Positions 34,323 to 44,600 of a DNA stretch of 64,000 nucleotides are shown piece after piece. The translations under genes were made by a program, and so were the position numbers. Each line of letters begins with the position of its first letter. The first letter of the stretch is position 1. The stretch comes from Tatumella citrea. Lineage in GTDB: Bacteria > Pseudomonadota > Gammaproteobacteria > Enterobacterales > Enterobacteriaceae. The DNA lies in the NCBI RefSeq assembly GCF_002163585.1, contig NZ_CP015579.1:3472001-3536000 (forward strand), read 5' to 3'. The notes under the pieces were generated by a model. It saw only the letters and a program-made list of their open reading frames with translations, had not been told where the DNA came from and did not search any database.

Positions 34323-34354
34323 GCCCGTCGGTCTGATGACCGGCGGGCTTTTTT
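34323..34354 (+). terminator. Intrinsic terminator of arcA
   Basis: GCCCGTCGGTC-TGAT-GACCGGCGGGC followed by TTTTTT, 28 bp after the arcA stop. One T-G pair in the stem. Confidence 0.88.
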
Positions 34355-34372
34355 ACATTTTGTGCGACACCC

Positions 34373-34861
34373 TTAGTGCCATGGCATGATTGGGACAGCG
34401 CTGATCGCATTTTTTGGCGAACCATCGACCAGTTTGTCAGAATAGCTCAGATATACCAGTGTATTCCGTGTTTTGTCATAAAAACGAACAACCTGAAGTT
34501 TCTTAAATATCAACGAGGTACGTTTTTTAAATACCACGTCTGACTCCCCTGGTTTCAGGTTGTCAGGAATAGTTACCGGTCCGACCTGCTGACAGGAAAT
34601 GGCGGCATCTGCCGTATCTTCAGCCAGACCCAGTCCGCCTTTTATACCTCCGGTTTTAGCCCGGCTGATATAACATGTAACATTTTTAACATCTGGATCA
34701 TCAAAGGCTTCGATTACAATCTTGTGATCCGGACCAAGTAATTTAAAAACGGTATCTACAGAGCCAATTTCCTCAGCATGTACCATGCCATTAAGAGCAA
34801 AAAGTACACAGCCGGCTGCCGCAAATTTGTTGATAAAAAACTGTAGTTTTTTGATTTTCAT
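34373..34861 (-). CDS. creA: CreA family periplasmic protein
   Basis: A 162-aa protein (E. coli CreA 157 aa). Residues 1-29 form a signal peptide ([26 protein letters not shown]). The mature domain has the family's [49 protein letters not shown] and [17 protein letters not shown]. Two cysteines (CYISRA, CQQVG) may pair. Function is unknown. In E. coli creA heads creABCD; here creB, creC and creD do not follow, and creA is convergent with arcA and divergent from rob. Confidence 0.93.
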   Translation of the reverse strand: MKIKKLQFFINKFAAAGCVLFALNGMVHAEEIGSVDTVFKLLGPDHKIVIEAFDDPDVKNVTCYISRAKTGGIKGGLGLAEDTADAAISCQQVGPVTIPDNLKPGESDVVFKKRTSLIFKKLQVVRFYDKTRNTLVYLSYSDKLVDGSPKNAISAVPIMPWH

Positions 34862-35068
34862 TAAGTTACCGCTTATTAGGTGATTACTGAATAATCAATA
34901 TAAGGTTACTATTGATACCTTCAAGTGTTCCTTTGTCGCACTGAATTATTGTAACAACAGGAAACGGTATATTTGCGCCCTTTCCTGTTTTTTTTGCATT
35001 TAATGCTACTCTTAGCTTTATGAAGGTTGCCTGATCAATTATGCCAACCAGGACTGTGAGGATGTAAT

Positions 35069-35953
35069 ATGGACCAAGCTGGTATCATTCGCGATTTGCT
35101 TGTCTGGCTGGAGAGCCATCTGGACCAACCCTTATCTCTGGATAATGTTGCCTTTAAGGCCGGATACTCCAAATGGCATTTACAGCGGATGTTTAAGAAC
35201 GTAACAGGTCATGCTATTGGCGCTTATATCCGGGCCAGACGCCTGTCTAAAGCTGCTGTTGCACTGAGACTTACCAGTCGCCCAATTCTGGATATTGCGC
35301 TGCAATACCGGTTTGATTCTCAGCAAACGTTCACCCGTGCATTTAAAAAACAGTTCAATCAGACACCTGCTGGTTATCGCCGTGCCTCTGACTGGAATTC
35401 CTTTGGGTTACGTCCACCAATTCGTATGGGCGAGTTTTCTATGCCTCAGCCAACGTATGTCACGTTGCCGGAAACCACGCTGATGGGGCAAACTCAAAGC
35501 TACAATTGTACTCTGGAACAGATTTCTGTTTATCGTGCGGAAATGCGCGGCCATTTTTGGCGCCAGTTCCTGCACGATACCGATGCGCCGCATATTTTAT
35601 ATGGACTGCATCAGGTGAAAAGTAGTGCAGATAAAGAAGACGAGCAGGAAATTCTTTACACCACTGCAGTCACCGAAAACGATTCAGGGCAGAGCCTGCA
35701 ATCAGCACAGAAGATCATTCTGGAAGGTGGTGAATACGTTCAGTTCAGCTACAAAGGTCCTAAAGAACAACTCCAGGACTTTATCCTGGTATTGTACAGC
35801 ACCTGTATGCCAACCCTTGGGCTGACCCGACGTGCCGGACAGGATATTGAACGCTTCTATACCCCGGGTGGCAAACTGACCAAAGAAAATACCGCAGAAC
35901 TGACCTGCGAATATTTGATCCCTATTCGCAACGAAGCCCGACGCGTTGCCTGA
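35069..35953 (+). CDS. rob: AraC/XylS-family right-origin-binding regulator Rob
   Basis: Transcription activator of the mar/sox/rob stress regulon. The 294 aa (E. coli 289) carry an N-terminal AraC-type double helix-turn-helix (LDNVAFKAGYSKWHLQRMFKNVTG and ILDIALQYRFDSQQTFTRAFKKQFNQTPAGYRR, residues 20-105). A C-terminal GyrI-like small-molecule-binding domain follows from about residue 125. The DNA-binding domain at the N-terminus, followed by a GyrI-like domain, distinguishes Rob from MarA and SoxS. It is adjacent to creA and gpmB as in E. coli. Confidence 0.96.
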   Translation: MDQAGIIRDLLVWLESHLDQPLSLDNVAFKAGYSKWHLQRMFKNVTGHAIGAYIRARRLSKAAVALRLTSRPILDIALQYRFDSQQTFTRAFKKQFNQTPAGYRRASDWNSFGLRPPIRMGEFSMPQPTYVTLPETTLMGQTQSYNCTLEQISVYRAEMRGHFWRQFLHDTDAPHILYGLHQVKSSADKEDEQEILYTTAVTENDSGQSLQSAQKIILEGGEYVQFSYKGPKEQLQDFILVLYSTCMPTLGLTRRAGQDIERFYTPGGKLTKENTAELTCEYLIPIRNEARRVA

Positions 35954-35960
35954 CCACTAA

Positions 35961-35992
35961 CATACCCCGGGATTCACAGAATCCGGGGTATG
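35961..35992. terminator. Bidirectional terminator between rob and gpmB
   Basis: CATACCCCGGGATT-CACA-GAATCCGGGGTATG: long near-perfect stem between the convergent genes, 8 bp after rob and 4 bp before the gpmB stop. The T-run is weak (TTATTT). Confidence 0.7.
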
Positions 35993-35996
35993 TTAT

Positions 35997-36644
35997 TTAA
36001 CGCTGTAGTTCATCCAGAGCGTCAGCCGTTAAATGAGCCACATCTCCGGCAGTTTCCACCACCCAGCCATTAGCCAGCCATTCACTGTGCTGATAATCCA
36101 CTCTGGAAAGCGAGCAGTTACGTAGCCGCAAGCGCCGCTCAGCAAAAGCCGGTAACCCCAGCAAAGTACTGATTAACGTTCCCAAAGCCATACCATGGCT
36201 GACCAACACCGGGCGACTGCCAGACGGTAACTCACGACAGGCATCCAGCGCCTGATGCATACGGCCGGCCAGTTCAGTCATACTTTCCCCGCCGGGGATC
36301 CGCCCATTTTCAGTGCCATCCACTAACGACTTACGCCAGCCTTCTTCTTCAGCAGACAACTCGCTCAGACGACGGGTTTCCAGTATTCCCATATTCAATT
36401 CCCGTAACCGACTGTCGGTCACTATCGGGCACTGGCAATACTGCGCAATAATTTCCGCAGTCTGGCGGGTCCGGCCTAAATCACTGCTGATGATATGCGT
36501 GATACCATAAGACTGAAGCCGCTCTCCCACCTGCTTTGCCTGTTGCTCTCCTTGTACGGTTAATGGGCTATCGCTTTGTCCCTGCAGACGACGTTCGGTA
36601 TTCCACAGGGTTTCACCATGACGAACCAGAAAGACTTGTAGCAT
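35997..36644 (-). CDS. gpmB: Phosphoglycerate mutase-like phosphatase GpmB
   Basis: A 215-aa histidine-phosphatase family member (the same length as E. coli GpmB). The phospho-histidine is His9 in LVRHGETLWN; further motifs are SSDLGRTRQTAEII, LRELNMGILE and the second histidine in VSHGMALGTLIS. Family members act on phosphoglycerate-like or sugar phosphates; genuine mutase activity of GpmB is doubtful. It is divergent from yjjX, as in E. coli. Confidence 0.93.
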   Translation of the reverse strand: MLQVFLVRHGETLWNTERRLQGQSDSPLTVQGEQQAKQVGERLQSYGITHIISSDLGRTRQTAEIIAQYCQCPIVTDSRLRELNMGILETRRLSELSAEEEGWRKSLVDGTENGRIPGGESMTELAGRMHQALDACRELPSGSRPVLVSHGMALGTLISTLLGLPAFAERRLRLRNCSLSRVDYQHSEWLANGWVVETAGDVAHLTADALDELQR

Positions 36645-36701
36645 GTTACCTATCCATTATACTGAGTCAGTGCAACCATCTGCCCTGAGAGTTTAACTAT
36701 T

Positions 36702-37238
36702 ATGTACCATGTTGTCGCCGCTACCAGCAACCCGGCAAAAATCAGCGCTATCCTACAGGCATTCGAAGATGTTTTTGGTGCCGGCCAATGCCAGATTTCG
36801 GGTTCAGAAACTGACAGCGGTGTTTCAGCGCAACCGATGAGTGATGAAGAAACGCTTAAAGGTGCCCGTCAGCGCGTTGCTAATGCCCGTCATCGTCAGC
36901 CCGAAGCAGATTTCTGGGTAGCGATTGAAGCCGGTATTGACGGTCAGCAGGCATTCGCCTGGATGGTGATAGAAAATGCTTCACAGCGGGGTGAATCGCG
37001 TTCTGCCAGTTTCTTATTACCCGCGGCAGTCTCTGAACAACTCCATCAGGGGCGGGAGCTCGGAGATGTGATGGCACAACTGACCGGCATCGATAATATC
37101 AAACAAAAAGGGGGAGCGATTGGAGCACTGACTGAAGGCCGGCTGACCCGGACCTCCGTTTATCATCAGGCTTTATTGCTGGCGCTATGCCCGTTGCTGC
37201 ACCCTTACTACAATCAGTCACCACTCAGCGACAGCTGA
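36702..37238 (+). CDS. yjjX: Non-canonical purine NTP phosphatase (inosine/xanthosine triphosphatase)
   Basis: A 178-aa ITPase-fold protein (E. coli YjjX 170 aa) that removes ITP and XTP from the nucleotide pool. The N-terminal [47 protein letters not shown] and [10 protein letters not shown] motifs are characteristic. Its last 25 bases overlap the end of trpR on the other strand, so the two transcripts are convergent and overlapping. Confidence 0.94.
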   Translation: MYHVVAATSNPAKISAILQAFEDVFGAGQCQISGSETDSGVSAQPMSDEETLKGARQRVANARHRQPEADFWVAIEAGIDGQQAFAWMVIENASQRGESRSASFLLPAAVSEQLHQGRELGDVMAQLTGIDNIKQKGGAIGALTEGRLTRTSVYHQALLLALCPLLHPYYNQSPLSDS

Positions 37239-37531
37239 TGTTCCAGCCATTGACGAAATACAGCCGGTGACTCCTTGAGGCTGTTAGAACCCCGGGTAAT
37301 GGTGGCAATTCCAACGCCCAGTTGATCTTTTAACTGCCGTTGGCTCAGTTCACCACGCATCAGTTCTTCAATAATTCTTAACCGGGTCGCCAACGCTTCC
37401 CGTTCATCCGGAGTCATCATCAGTTGCAGTAACGCCTCTGTCTGCTGATCGTCCACTGCCTGCTTCAGTAAGCTGACAACACGAGGCCAGTTAAACTCAA
37501 AATTTTCTTCTGCATTGGCAGTGGGCAACAT
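37214..37531 (-). CDS. trpR: Trp operon repressor
   Basis: Tryptophan-activated repressor. The 105-aa all-helical protein (E. coli 108) has the conserved [53 protein letters not shown] helices, split here at the helix-turn-helix [19 protein letters not shown]. It is downstream of slt on the same strand and has its own operator at 37543. Confidence 0.96.
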   Translation of the reverse strand: MLPTANAEENFEFNWPRVVSLLKQAVDDQQTEALLQLMMTPDEREALATRLRIIEELMRGELSQRQLKDQLGVGIATITRGSNSLKESPAVFRQWLEHQLSLSGD

Positions 37532-37542
37532 AGACGGCTTCC

Positions 37543-37560
37543 GTACTCATTGATGAGTAC
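37543..37560 (-). promoter_or_regulatory. TrpR operator of trpR
   Basis: GTACTCATTGATGAGTAC, a perfect palindrome except for the central pair, 12 bp before the trpR ATG. E. coli trpR has an equivalent operator (GTACTC....GAGTAC), so autoregulation is expected. Confidence 0.82.
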
Positions 37561-37575
37561 AGAAGCATAGCATAC

Positions 37576-39495
37576 TCAGTAGCGGCGATTCCACTCTGTA
37601 TCCTGTAACAGTTTGCCCGGCTGTCCCATGAAATAACGATAGTAGGCATCATAAGCCAGCACATTTTTCACATAGTTACGTGTTTCGGCAAAAGGAATGG
37701 TTTCAATAAACCCGACAGCATCCAGCTTACCCCCACTCACTGCCAGCCACTTCCTGACTCTGCCAGGACCAGCATTATAGGCCGCAGAAGAGAAAATACG
37801 GTTATCGTCAAACTGACGGTACACGTAATCCAGATACTGCATCCCGATCTGGATATTCATCTGCGGATCTAACAGCTGGCTACTGTTCACGTAATTACTG
37901 ATCGGGAACATTTTGACAGTATGCGCCGCAGTCGCGGGCATTACCTGCATTAGCCCGCTGGCACCGACCGGCGAGCGAATTTTTGGGTTCCATGCACTTT
38001 CCTGTCGCGAAATGGCCATCGCATAACTCACCGGGATGGCTTTCCCGGCAGAATATTGTTGATAGTACTGCTGCCAAGCCAGCGGGAAACGCTCCTTCAG
38101 GCTGTCCCACATTTTGGCGGTAATGGTGGCCTGAACACTCAGATCCCACCAGTCCTGCTCGCTGGCATAGCGAGCCAGCATCTTCTGTTGTTCCAGGGGT
38201 TTGCTGCTGATAAGGTTAGCCCATTCACTTCGGGCCAGATTATCCATTCCCCAGTACATCAGTTCTCTGACACGGCTAATCTCTGCGCCGCTGGCAACTG
38301 CGGCGGTCGGTGCAGGTGCCGGATCAATCGTCAGTTTATAAGGTACACCCAGTTTTTGGGCCGCAACCATAGGATAGAAACCACGTTTCTGTGTCAGCTG
38401 GCTGAGAAGTTCATCGCCTTCCTGTTTACGGCCCTGCTCCAGTAACAGACACGCCTGCCAGTATTGCCACTCATCCTTTTGTTTAGCCTCGACAGGTAAC
38501 CGGGCGATCCAGGTATTCAGGCCCCGGTGATCATTATCCGAAATCGCCTGGCGGATACGTCGCTCGATGAGTGACGTAGAATCACTGTCCATCACAACAG
38601 CATCCCGCCAGCGCATCTGTTCCGTCGTCACATCGCTGCCCATAAATTGCCAGGCCACTGACTCTTTCATGGCCTGAGCTTCAGAATCAGACATTTTCTG
38701 GGCCGCCACCAGCACCGGGATCAGTGAGCGGGCATTTTCGGCATCCTGTCGTGCCAGCCGGCTGAAAGCAATCAGGGTTATCTGCCGACTGAAATCCCCG
38801 GGGGCCACCGTAGTGGCAAAACTGCTGACCGTCTGCGGGTTTTGTCCCAGCGTCGAAAGGGCTGTGGCAACGGTTGCATAATTTACCGGCAGCATGGTGA
38901 TCAAATGACGCACCAGCGAATCATTCCCCTCTTTAAAGGCCAGGATCACACGCTGTAAAACAGCCTGCGGACTGAATTGTGCCGATGACTGCCAGGCAGT
39001 AAACAGTGCATCGCAACTGTCGGGTAAGTTGGCCCCGGTCAGCCATAATTTTTTCGCGCCTTCCCAGGCCAGTTGCCGGTTGCCGGTCGCCCAGTTGGCG
39101 TAATACCAGTTACATTGTGCCTGTACCGGTGCCGGACGGGTTGGACTGAAGCTTAATAAGCCCTGCCAGTCCTGGCGTCTTGCCAGTTCATTGATAAAGC
39201 GGTTTTTCAGACTGCGGGCGGAAGGCAATGTCGGGTACTGGTTGGCAAAATTGGTAATTGCCAGAGAGGTTTCCTGATTCAAATCCTGGGACAGTAGCCG
39301 GTATTCAAGGTAAGGATAAAGCGGGTAATCTTTCAGTGACGGCATCATCTGCGCCACAACATCCATTTGATTGTTATCCCAGGCCTGCTTAATTTGCTGG
39401 TATCGCAGACGCTGTTGATCCAACGAGTCTGCCTGACTGAGACCGGCAACCCCTGTCAGACAGAGACCCAATACCCAATGCTTCCAATTAATCAC
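37576..39495 (-). CDS. slt: Soluble lytic murein transglycosylase
   Basis: Periplasmic exo-lytic transglycosylase that releases 1,6-anhydromuropeptides. The start is a GTG at 39495 with GAGGAG upstream, giving a clean signal peptide (NWKHWVLGLCLTGVAGLSQA, then DSLDQQRLRYQQIKQAWD). The frame runs further upstream but without a better start. The 639 aa (E. coli 645) have the long helical superhelix and a C-terminal catalytic domain with the active Glu in ISRQESAWNPKIRSPVGASG, then LMQVMPATA and SSAAYNAGPGRVRKWL. trpR follows. Confidence 0.96.
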   Translation of the reverse strand: MINWKHWVLGLCLTGVAGLSQADSLDQQRLRYQQIKQAWDNNQMDVVAQMMPSLKDYPLYPYLEYRLLSQDLNQETSLAITNFANQYPTLPSARSLKNRFINELARRQDWQGLLSFSPTRPAPVQAQCNWYYANWATGNRQLAWEGAKKLWLTGANLPDSCDALFTAWQSSAQFSPQAVLQRVILAFKEGNDSLVRHLITMLPVNYATVATALSTLGQNPQTVSSFATTVAPGDFSRQITLIAFSRLARQDAENARSLIPVLVAAQKMSDSEAQAMKESVAWQFMGSDVTTEQMRWRDAVVMDSDSTSLIERRIRQAISDNDHRGLNTWIARLPVEAKQKDEWQYWQACLLLEQGRKQEGDELLSQLTQKRGFYPMVAAQKLGVPYKLTIDPAPAPTAAVASGAEISRVRELMYWGMDNLARSEWANLISSKPLEQQKMLARYASEQDWWDLSVQATITAKMWDSLKERFPLAWQQYYQQYSAGKAIPVSYAMAISRQESAWNPKIRSPVGASGLMQVMPATAAHTVKMFPISNYVNSSQLLDPQMNIQIGMQYLDYVYRQFDDNRIFSSAAYNAGPGRVRKWLAVSGGKLDAVGFIETIPFAETRNYVKNVLAYDAYYRYFMGQPGKLLQDTEWNRRY

Positions 39496-39667
39496 ATGCT
39501 TCTCCTCTTTTCCCCGGCACATATCAGCAGACCCGCTGACAGTCTTCCATGCTAGCGGGTTAAATGATGACTTACTATCATCTGCCAAAAATTTACTCAG
39601 TCTGACGTTCACTGGCACGTTTGAGTGTAAAAGCATTGCACAAATTTGCACCATTCGAAGGCGGCCC

Positions 39668-39685
39668 TGCGCCAAAAATGGTCAA
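39668..39685 (+). promoter_or_regulatory. NtrC-like binding site upstream of the urea operon
   Basis: TGCGCCA-AAAA-TGGTCAA matches the NtrC (GlnG) consensus TGCACCA-N4-TGGTGCA at 11 of 14 positions. Its centre is about 98 bp upstream of the start site predicted from the sigma-54 promoter, a normal enhancer distance. A further TGCACCA half-site is at 39647-39653. Confidence 0.55.
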
Positions 39686-39748
39686 CCTTGCTGATTACGT
39701 CATTCGCCACAATTCATTTAATCAATAAATTTCATTAAGTTACAACTA

Positions 39749-39764
39749 TGGCACGCTCTTTGCT
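39749..39764 (+). promoter_or_regulatory. Sigma-54 (RpoN) promoter of the urea operon
   Basis: TGGCACG-CTCT-TTGCT matches the sigma-54 consensus TGGCACG-N4-TTGCW at every position, with correct GG/GC spacing (-24/-12). The start site would fall near 39775, about 27 bases before the atzF ATG. Confidence 0.85.
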
Positions 39765-39771
39765 CAGATGA

Positions 39772-39793
39772 ATACCATCTGGTATACATGATG
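39772..39793 (+). promoter_or_regulatory. Candidate GntR operator over the urea operon start site
   Basis: Two overlapping dyads: ATACCA-TC-TGGTAT (39772-39785) and CATC-TG-GTATAC-AT-GATG (39776-39793). TGGTATAC-type centres are common in operators of FadR/FCD GntR proteins, and a GntR gene of that type is in the operon. The location over +1 fits repression. Confidence 0.55.
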
Positions 39794-39801
39794 GAATTCA
39801 T

Positions 39802-41601
39802 ATGACCTCTTTAAGCGCAGGACTTACTCTTGGACAGTGGACTCACCATTGTCAGCAACACCCTCAGCAGCTGGCTGAAATTCTGAATCAATGGCTGGCA
39901 ACGTTTGATCCACAGGATCCGGCATGGATAAGTGTCGCGACTCCGGCACAAATCACTGCACAGGTCAGCGAAATTCTGCCACGTTTTCTGCAGGATCCAA
40001 CCTCGCTGCCACTGTTCGGCGTCCTGTTTGCGGTTAAAGATAATATTGATGTTGCCGGTTTTAACACCACCGCCGCCTGTCCCGCGTTCAGTTATGTGGC
40101 CGACAATGATGCTGAAGTAATAGCCCGTCTGAAGTCTGCCGGGGCCATTGTGGCCGGAAAAACCAATCTCGATCAGTTTGCCACCGGACTGGTCGGCACC
40201 CGTTCACCTTATGGTGAAGTACCTAACAGCTTTGATCCGGATTATGTCAGCGGCGGTTCCAGTTCTGGTTCTGCATCGGTGGTAGCACGCGGCCTGGTGC
40301 CTTTCTCTCTGGGAACAGATACTGCCGGTTCAGGACGTGTTCCGGCCGGGTTTAACAATATTGTCGGTCTGAAACCAACCAAAGGTTGGCTCTCTGCCTC
40401 CGGCGTGGTCCCTGCCTGTCGTCTGATTGATACTATTTCAGTGTTTGCACTCACCACCGAAGATGCCTGGCAGGTAGCCAGCCTCGCCGGGGGTTATGAC
40501 AGCGGAGACAGCTATTCACGGTCTTCTCCCCATACCGCGCCAGCTGCCTTGCCGGCCTCCCCTAAGTTTGCCATTCCTGCCAATCCGGAATTCTTTGATG
40601 ATGAGCAGGCTCGTGCCGCCTGGGAAGCCGCATTAACCGACCTGCAAACCTGCGGTGCCACGTTGTCGGCTATTGATTTCACACTGTTTCACCGGCTGGC
40701 AGAACAGTTGTACAACGGCCCGTGGGTTGCTGAAAGAACCGCGGCCGTTGGTGAGATGTTACAGAATCCGGACAAACTCGACCCGGTGGTCTACGGCATT
40801 GTCAGGCAGGGTGAGAAATTCTCAGCTACCGATGCCTGGCGGGCTGAATATCTGCGTTCCGAACTGAGCCGTCAGATTCAGCAAACTCTGGCACAGTTCG
40901 ACGGACTGGTGGTCCCGACTTCACCCACTATCCGCACCCGCCAGCAAATGCAGCAGGAACCGGTGAAATACAACGCTCAGTTTGGTACCTACACCAATTT
41001 TACTAATCTCGCCGATCTCTGTGCGCTGGCCCTGCCAGCAGGTTTTCGGGCCGACGGACTGCCCGCCGGAATCACGCTGATTGCTCCTGCCTGGTATGAC
41101 CGGGCCCTGGCTGGTTTTGGCTTACGCTGGCAACAGCAACAACAACTGCCTCTGGGTGCCACCAGACTGCCTGCACCAGAGTCAGCGGTTTCTCTGCCGG
41201 CATCTGCTGATCATGTACGCATCGCGGTCGTCGGTGCGCATCTGACTGGTATGCCTCTCAATTATCAGCTCACCTCCCGCCAGGCGGTTCTGGTGGAAGA
41301 AACCACCACTGCTGCGCATTACCGCCTGTATGCCCTGAGTGGCGGAGCGATTAAAAAACCAGGTCTGGTTCGCGATGACAGTGGCGCTGCCATTATCGTC
41401 GAACTCTGGGATATCCCCCTGGCCCGTTATGGCGAGTTTGTTGCCGAGATCCCGGCACCTTTAGGAATTGGCACCCTGACGCTGGCCGACGGGCGCACTG
41501 TTCAGGGATTTGTCTGCGAACCTTATGCACTGAGTAATGCCCTCGATATCACCGAAACAGGTGGCTGGCGCCGCTGGTTAAGCTCACAGGAGACCCGTTA
41601 A
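39802..41601 (+). CDS. atzF: Allophanate hydrolase (urea amidolyase second enzyme)
   Basis: Hydrolyses allophanate to ammonia and CO2. The 599-aa protein has an N-terminal amidase-signature domain with Lys79 (FAVKDNIDV), Ser153 (GGSSSGS) and the nucleophile Ser177 (GTDTAGSGR), giving the Ser-cisSer-Lys triad. A C-terminal domain of about 120 residues (VRIAVVGAHLTGMPLNYQL to DITETGGWRRWL) is typical of AtzF/DUR1 allophanate hydrolases and absent from plain amidases. It starts with a modest ribosome-binding site and is first in the operon; the next gene begins 2 bp after its stop. It works together with the urea carboxylase. Confidence 0.95.
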   Translation: MTSLSAGLTLGQWTHHCQQHPQQLAEILNQWLATFDPQDPAWISVATPAQITAQVSEILPRFLQDPTSLPLFGVLFAVKDNIDVAGFNTTAACPAFSYVADNDAEVIARLKSAGAIVAGKTNLDQFATGLVGTRSPYGEVPNSFDPDYVSGGSSSGSASVVARGLVPFSLGTDTAGSGRVPAGFNNIVGLKPTKGWLSASGVVPACRLIDTISVFALTTEDAWQVASLAGGYDSGDSYSRSSPHTAPAALPASPKFAIPANPEFFDDEQARAAWEAALTDLQTCGATLSAIDFTLFHRLAEQLYNGPWVAERTAAVGEMLQNPDKLDPVVYGIVRQGEKFSATDAWRAEYLRSELSRQIQQTLAQFDGLVVPTSPTIRTRQQMQQEPVKYNAQFGTYTNFTNLADLCALALPAGFRADGLPAGITLIAPAWYDRALAGFGLRWQQQQQLPLGATRLPAPESAVSLPASADHVRIAVVGAHLTGMPLNYQLTSRQAVLVEETTTAAHYRLYALSGGAIKKPGLVRDDSGAAIIVELWDIPLARYGEFVAEIPAPLGIGTLTLADGRTVQGFVCEPYALSNALDITETGGWRRWLSSQETR

Positions 41602-41603
41602 TC

Positions 41604-44600
41604 ATGTTTGATACCGTACTGATTGCTAACCGTGGTGAAATTGCCTGCCGTGCGTTGAAAACTCTGAAACGTCTGGGAATTCGTAGCGTCACTGTCTATT
41701 CCGATGCAGATAAAAACGCCCCGCATGTGAAAGAGGCTGACGAGGCAATTGCCCTTGGCGGTGATAAACCGACTGACAGTTATTTGTCGATAGAGAAAAT
41801 TTTACAGGCGGCCCGACAGAGTGGCGCCCAGGCTATCTGGCCGGGATACGGATTTTTATCAGAAAGCCTGCCTTTTGCTGCTGCCTGTGAAGAAGCAGGG
41901 ATCGTGTTTATTGGTCCTACCGCCCATCAGATTGGCGAGTTTGGATTAAAACACCGCGCCCGCGAACTGGCTGCTGCTGCCGGAGTCCCCATGACTCCGG
42001 GAACTCCATTGCTGAATTCACTACCGGAAGCCTTGCAGGCTGCCGCTACTATCGGCTATCCGGTGATGTTGAAAAGCACCGCCGGCGGCGGTGGCATTGG
42101 CATGACCCGCTGTGCCGATGAAGCAGCCTTATCCGATGCATGGGAAGGTGTCCGTCGTCTGGGCGCACAATTCTTCAATGATGCGGGTGTTTTCCTCGAA
42201 CGTTGTATCGATCAGGCCCGGCATATTGAAGTACAGATTTTCGGAGATGGTCAGGGCAAGGTCGTTGCCCTGGGAGAACGCGATTGTTCTCTGCAACGCC
42301 GCAACCAGAAAGTCGTCGAGGAAACGCCTGCCCCTCACCTGCCGCCAGAAACACGCCGTACGTTACTGGAAAGTGCGGTCAGACTTGGTGAGAGTGTGAA
42401 TTATCGCAGTGCAGGTACAGTCGAATACATCTATGACGGCGCTCAGGATAAATTCTATTTCCTGGAAGTGAATACCCGGTTACAGGTAGAACACCCGGTA
42501 ACTGAATCAGTCACCGGATTGGATCTGGTCGCCTGCATGTTGCAGGTCGCCGCCGGCGAAACTCCGGACTGGCAGGCCATGGCTAAAGCTCCGCAAGGGG
42601 CAGCTATCGAAGTTCGCCTGTATGCAGAAGACCCGCTGAAAAACTTTCAGCCCTCACCCGGTACACTGACCGATGTCAGCTTCCCGGATAATGTGCGGGT
42701 CGATGGCTGGGTGAGTACCGGCACGGAAGTTTCCGCCTGGTACGATCCACTGCTGGCAAAACTGATTGTTCATGCCGATACCCGTGAAGCTGCCTGGGAA
42801 AAATTACGTCAGGCCCTGTCAGAAACCCGGATTCAGGGGATTGCTTCAAATCTCGACTATCTGCGTCAGGTCATTAATACCCGTGAGTTCCGCGAAGGGC
42901 GCAGCTACACCCGCTTCCTCGATAAATTTACCGCCAATGCCCATGTGGTGGAAGTGATTCAGCCAGGTACCTGGAGCTCGGTGCAGGACTATCCGGGCCG
43001 CCCGGGCTACTGGGATATCGGCGTTCCGCCTTCCGGCCCGATGGATGATTATGCCTTCCGGCTGGCTAACCGAATTGTAGGTAATGCGCCGGAAGCAGCA
43101 GGGCTGGAATTTACTCTGCAGGGACCCGTTTTAAAATTCCACTGCGATTGCGTTATCGCGTTGACCGGAGCCCCTTCAGAAGCAACCCTGGATGATGAGC
43201 CGGTCGCATTCTGGCAGCCAGTGACCGTAAAAGCAGGTCAGACTCTGGTACTTGGTCGTGCCACTTCCGGTTGCCGTACCTGCCTTGCCATCCGCCACGG
43301 TTTTGATGTCCCGGTCTATCTGGGCAGCCGCTCAACCTTTGCCCTGGGACAGTTTGGGGGCCATGCAGGACGAATTTTACGCCAGGCAGATATGCTGCCG
43401 GTATCACAACCAGAATTACCTGCCTGCACTACACCACCCGCTATCAGTGAACCGCAGGCTCTGCCGACAGAGATGATTCCGGAATACGGTAATCACTGGC
43501 AGATTGGGGTGTTATATGGCCCGCATGGTGCTCCGGACTTTTTTACCCCACAGGCGATCGATACCTTCTTTGCGACCGACTGGGAAGTGCATTACAACTC
43601 AAACCGGTTGGGTGTCCGGCTGAGTGGCCCTAAACCCGAGTGGGCGCGGGAAAACGGCGGCGAAGCCGGCCTGCACCCTTCTAATGTGCATGACTGCGAA
43701 TACGCCATTGGTGCCATTAACTTTACCGGTGATTTCCCGGTCATCCTGACCCGTGACGGACCGAGCCTCGGTGGTTTTGTCTGCCCGGTGACAATTGCCA
43801 GCGCCGAGCTATGGAAAGTCGGTCAGGTCAAACCCGGCGATAAAATCCGCTTCTATCCGATCAGTTTTGATGAAGCTCAGGCGCTGGAAACGGCCTGCAA
43901 TCAGCAAATTGAACAGCTTACACCCGCAGCGATACCAGAATTTTCTCCGGTTAATCTGCAACCCACTGACGGAGTTCCGGCGACCGCACTGGCTGCATTA
44001 CCGGCACAAGGGGACCGTCCGTCTGTGGTCTACCGTCAGGCGGGTGATCATTACATCCTGATCGAGTATGGCGACAACGTCCTGGATCTGGCGTTACGCC
44101 TTCGGATTCATCTGCTGATTGAAGCGATTCGTCAGCAGGCGATCCCGGCGATCCGCGAACTGTCCCCGGGTGTTCGTTCATTACAGATCCGCTATGACAG
44201 CCTGCAGTTATCACAGAAAGCACTGATTGACCTGCTGCTGGAGCTGGAAACCTCGCTCGGTGATGTCAGCGAGCTGAAAGTCCCTTCACGTATTGTCTGG
44301 CTGCCAATGGCTTTTGAAGACAGCGCAACCTTAGACGCGGTCAGCCGTTATCAGCAGACCGTCCGTCAGCAGGCGCCGTGGTTGCCGAATAACGTTGATT
44401 TCCTGCAACGGACCAACGGGTTGGAAAGCCGTGAGGAAGTTAAACGCATTCTGTTTGATGCCAGCTATCTGATTCTTGGCCTGGGCGATGTCTATCTGGG
44501 AGCCCCTTGTGCAGTCCCCGTAGATCCGCGCCACCGGCTGCTCAGTTCAAAATATAACCCTGCCCGCACCTTTACTGCCGAAGGTACTGTCGGTATCGGC

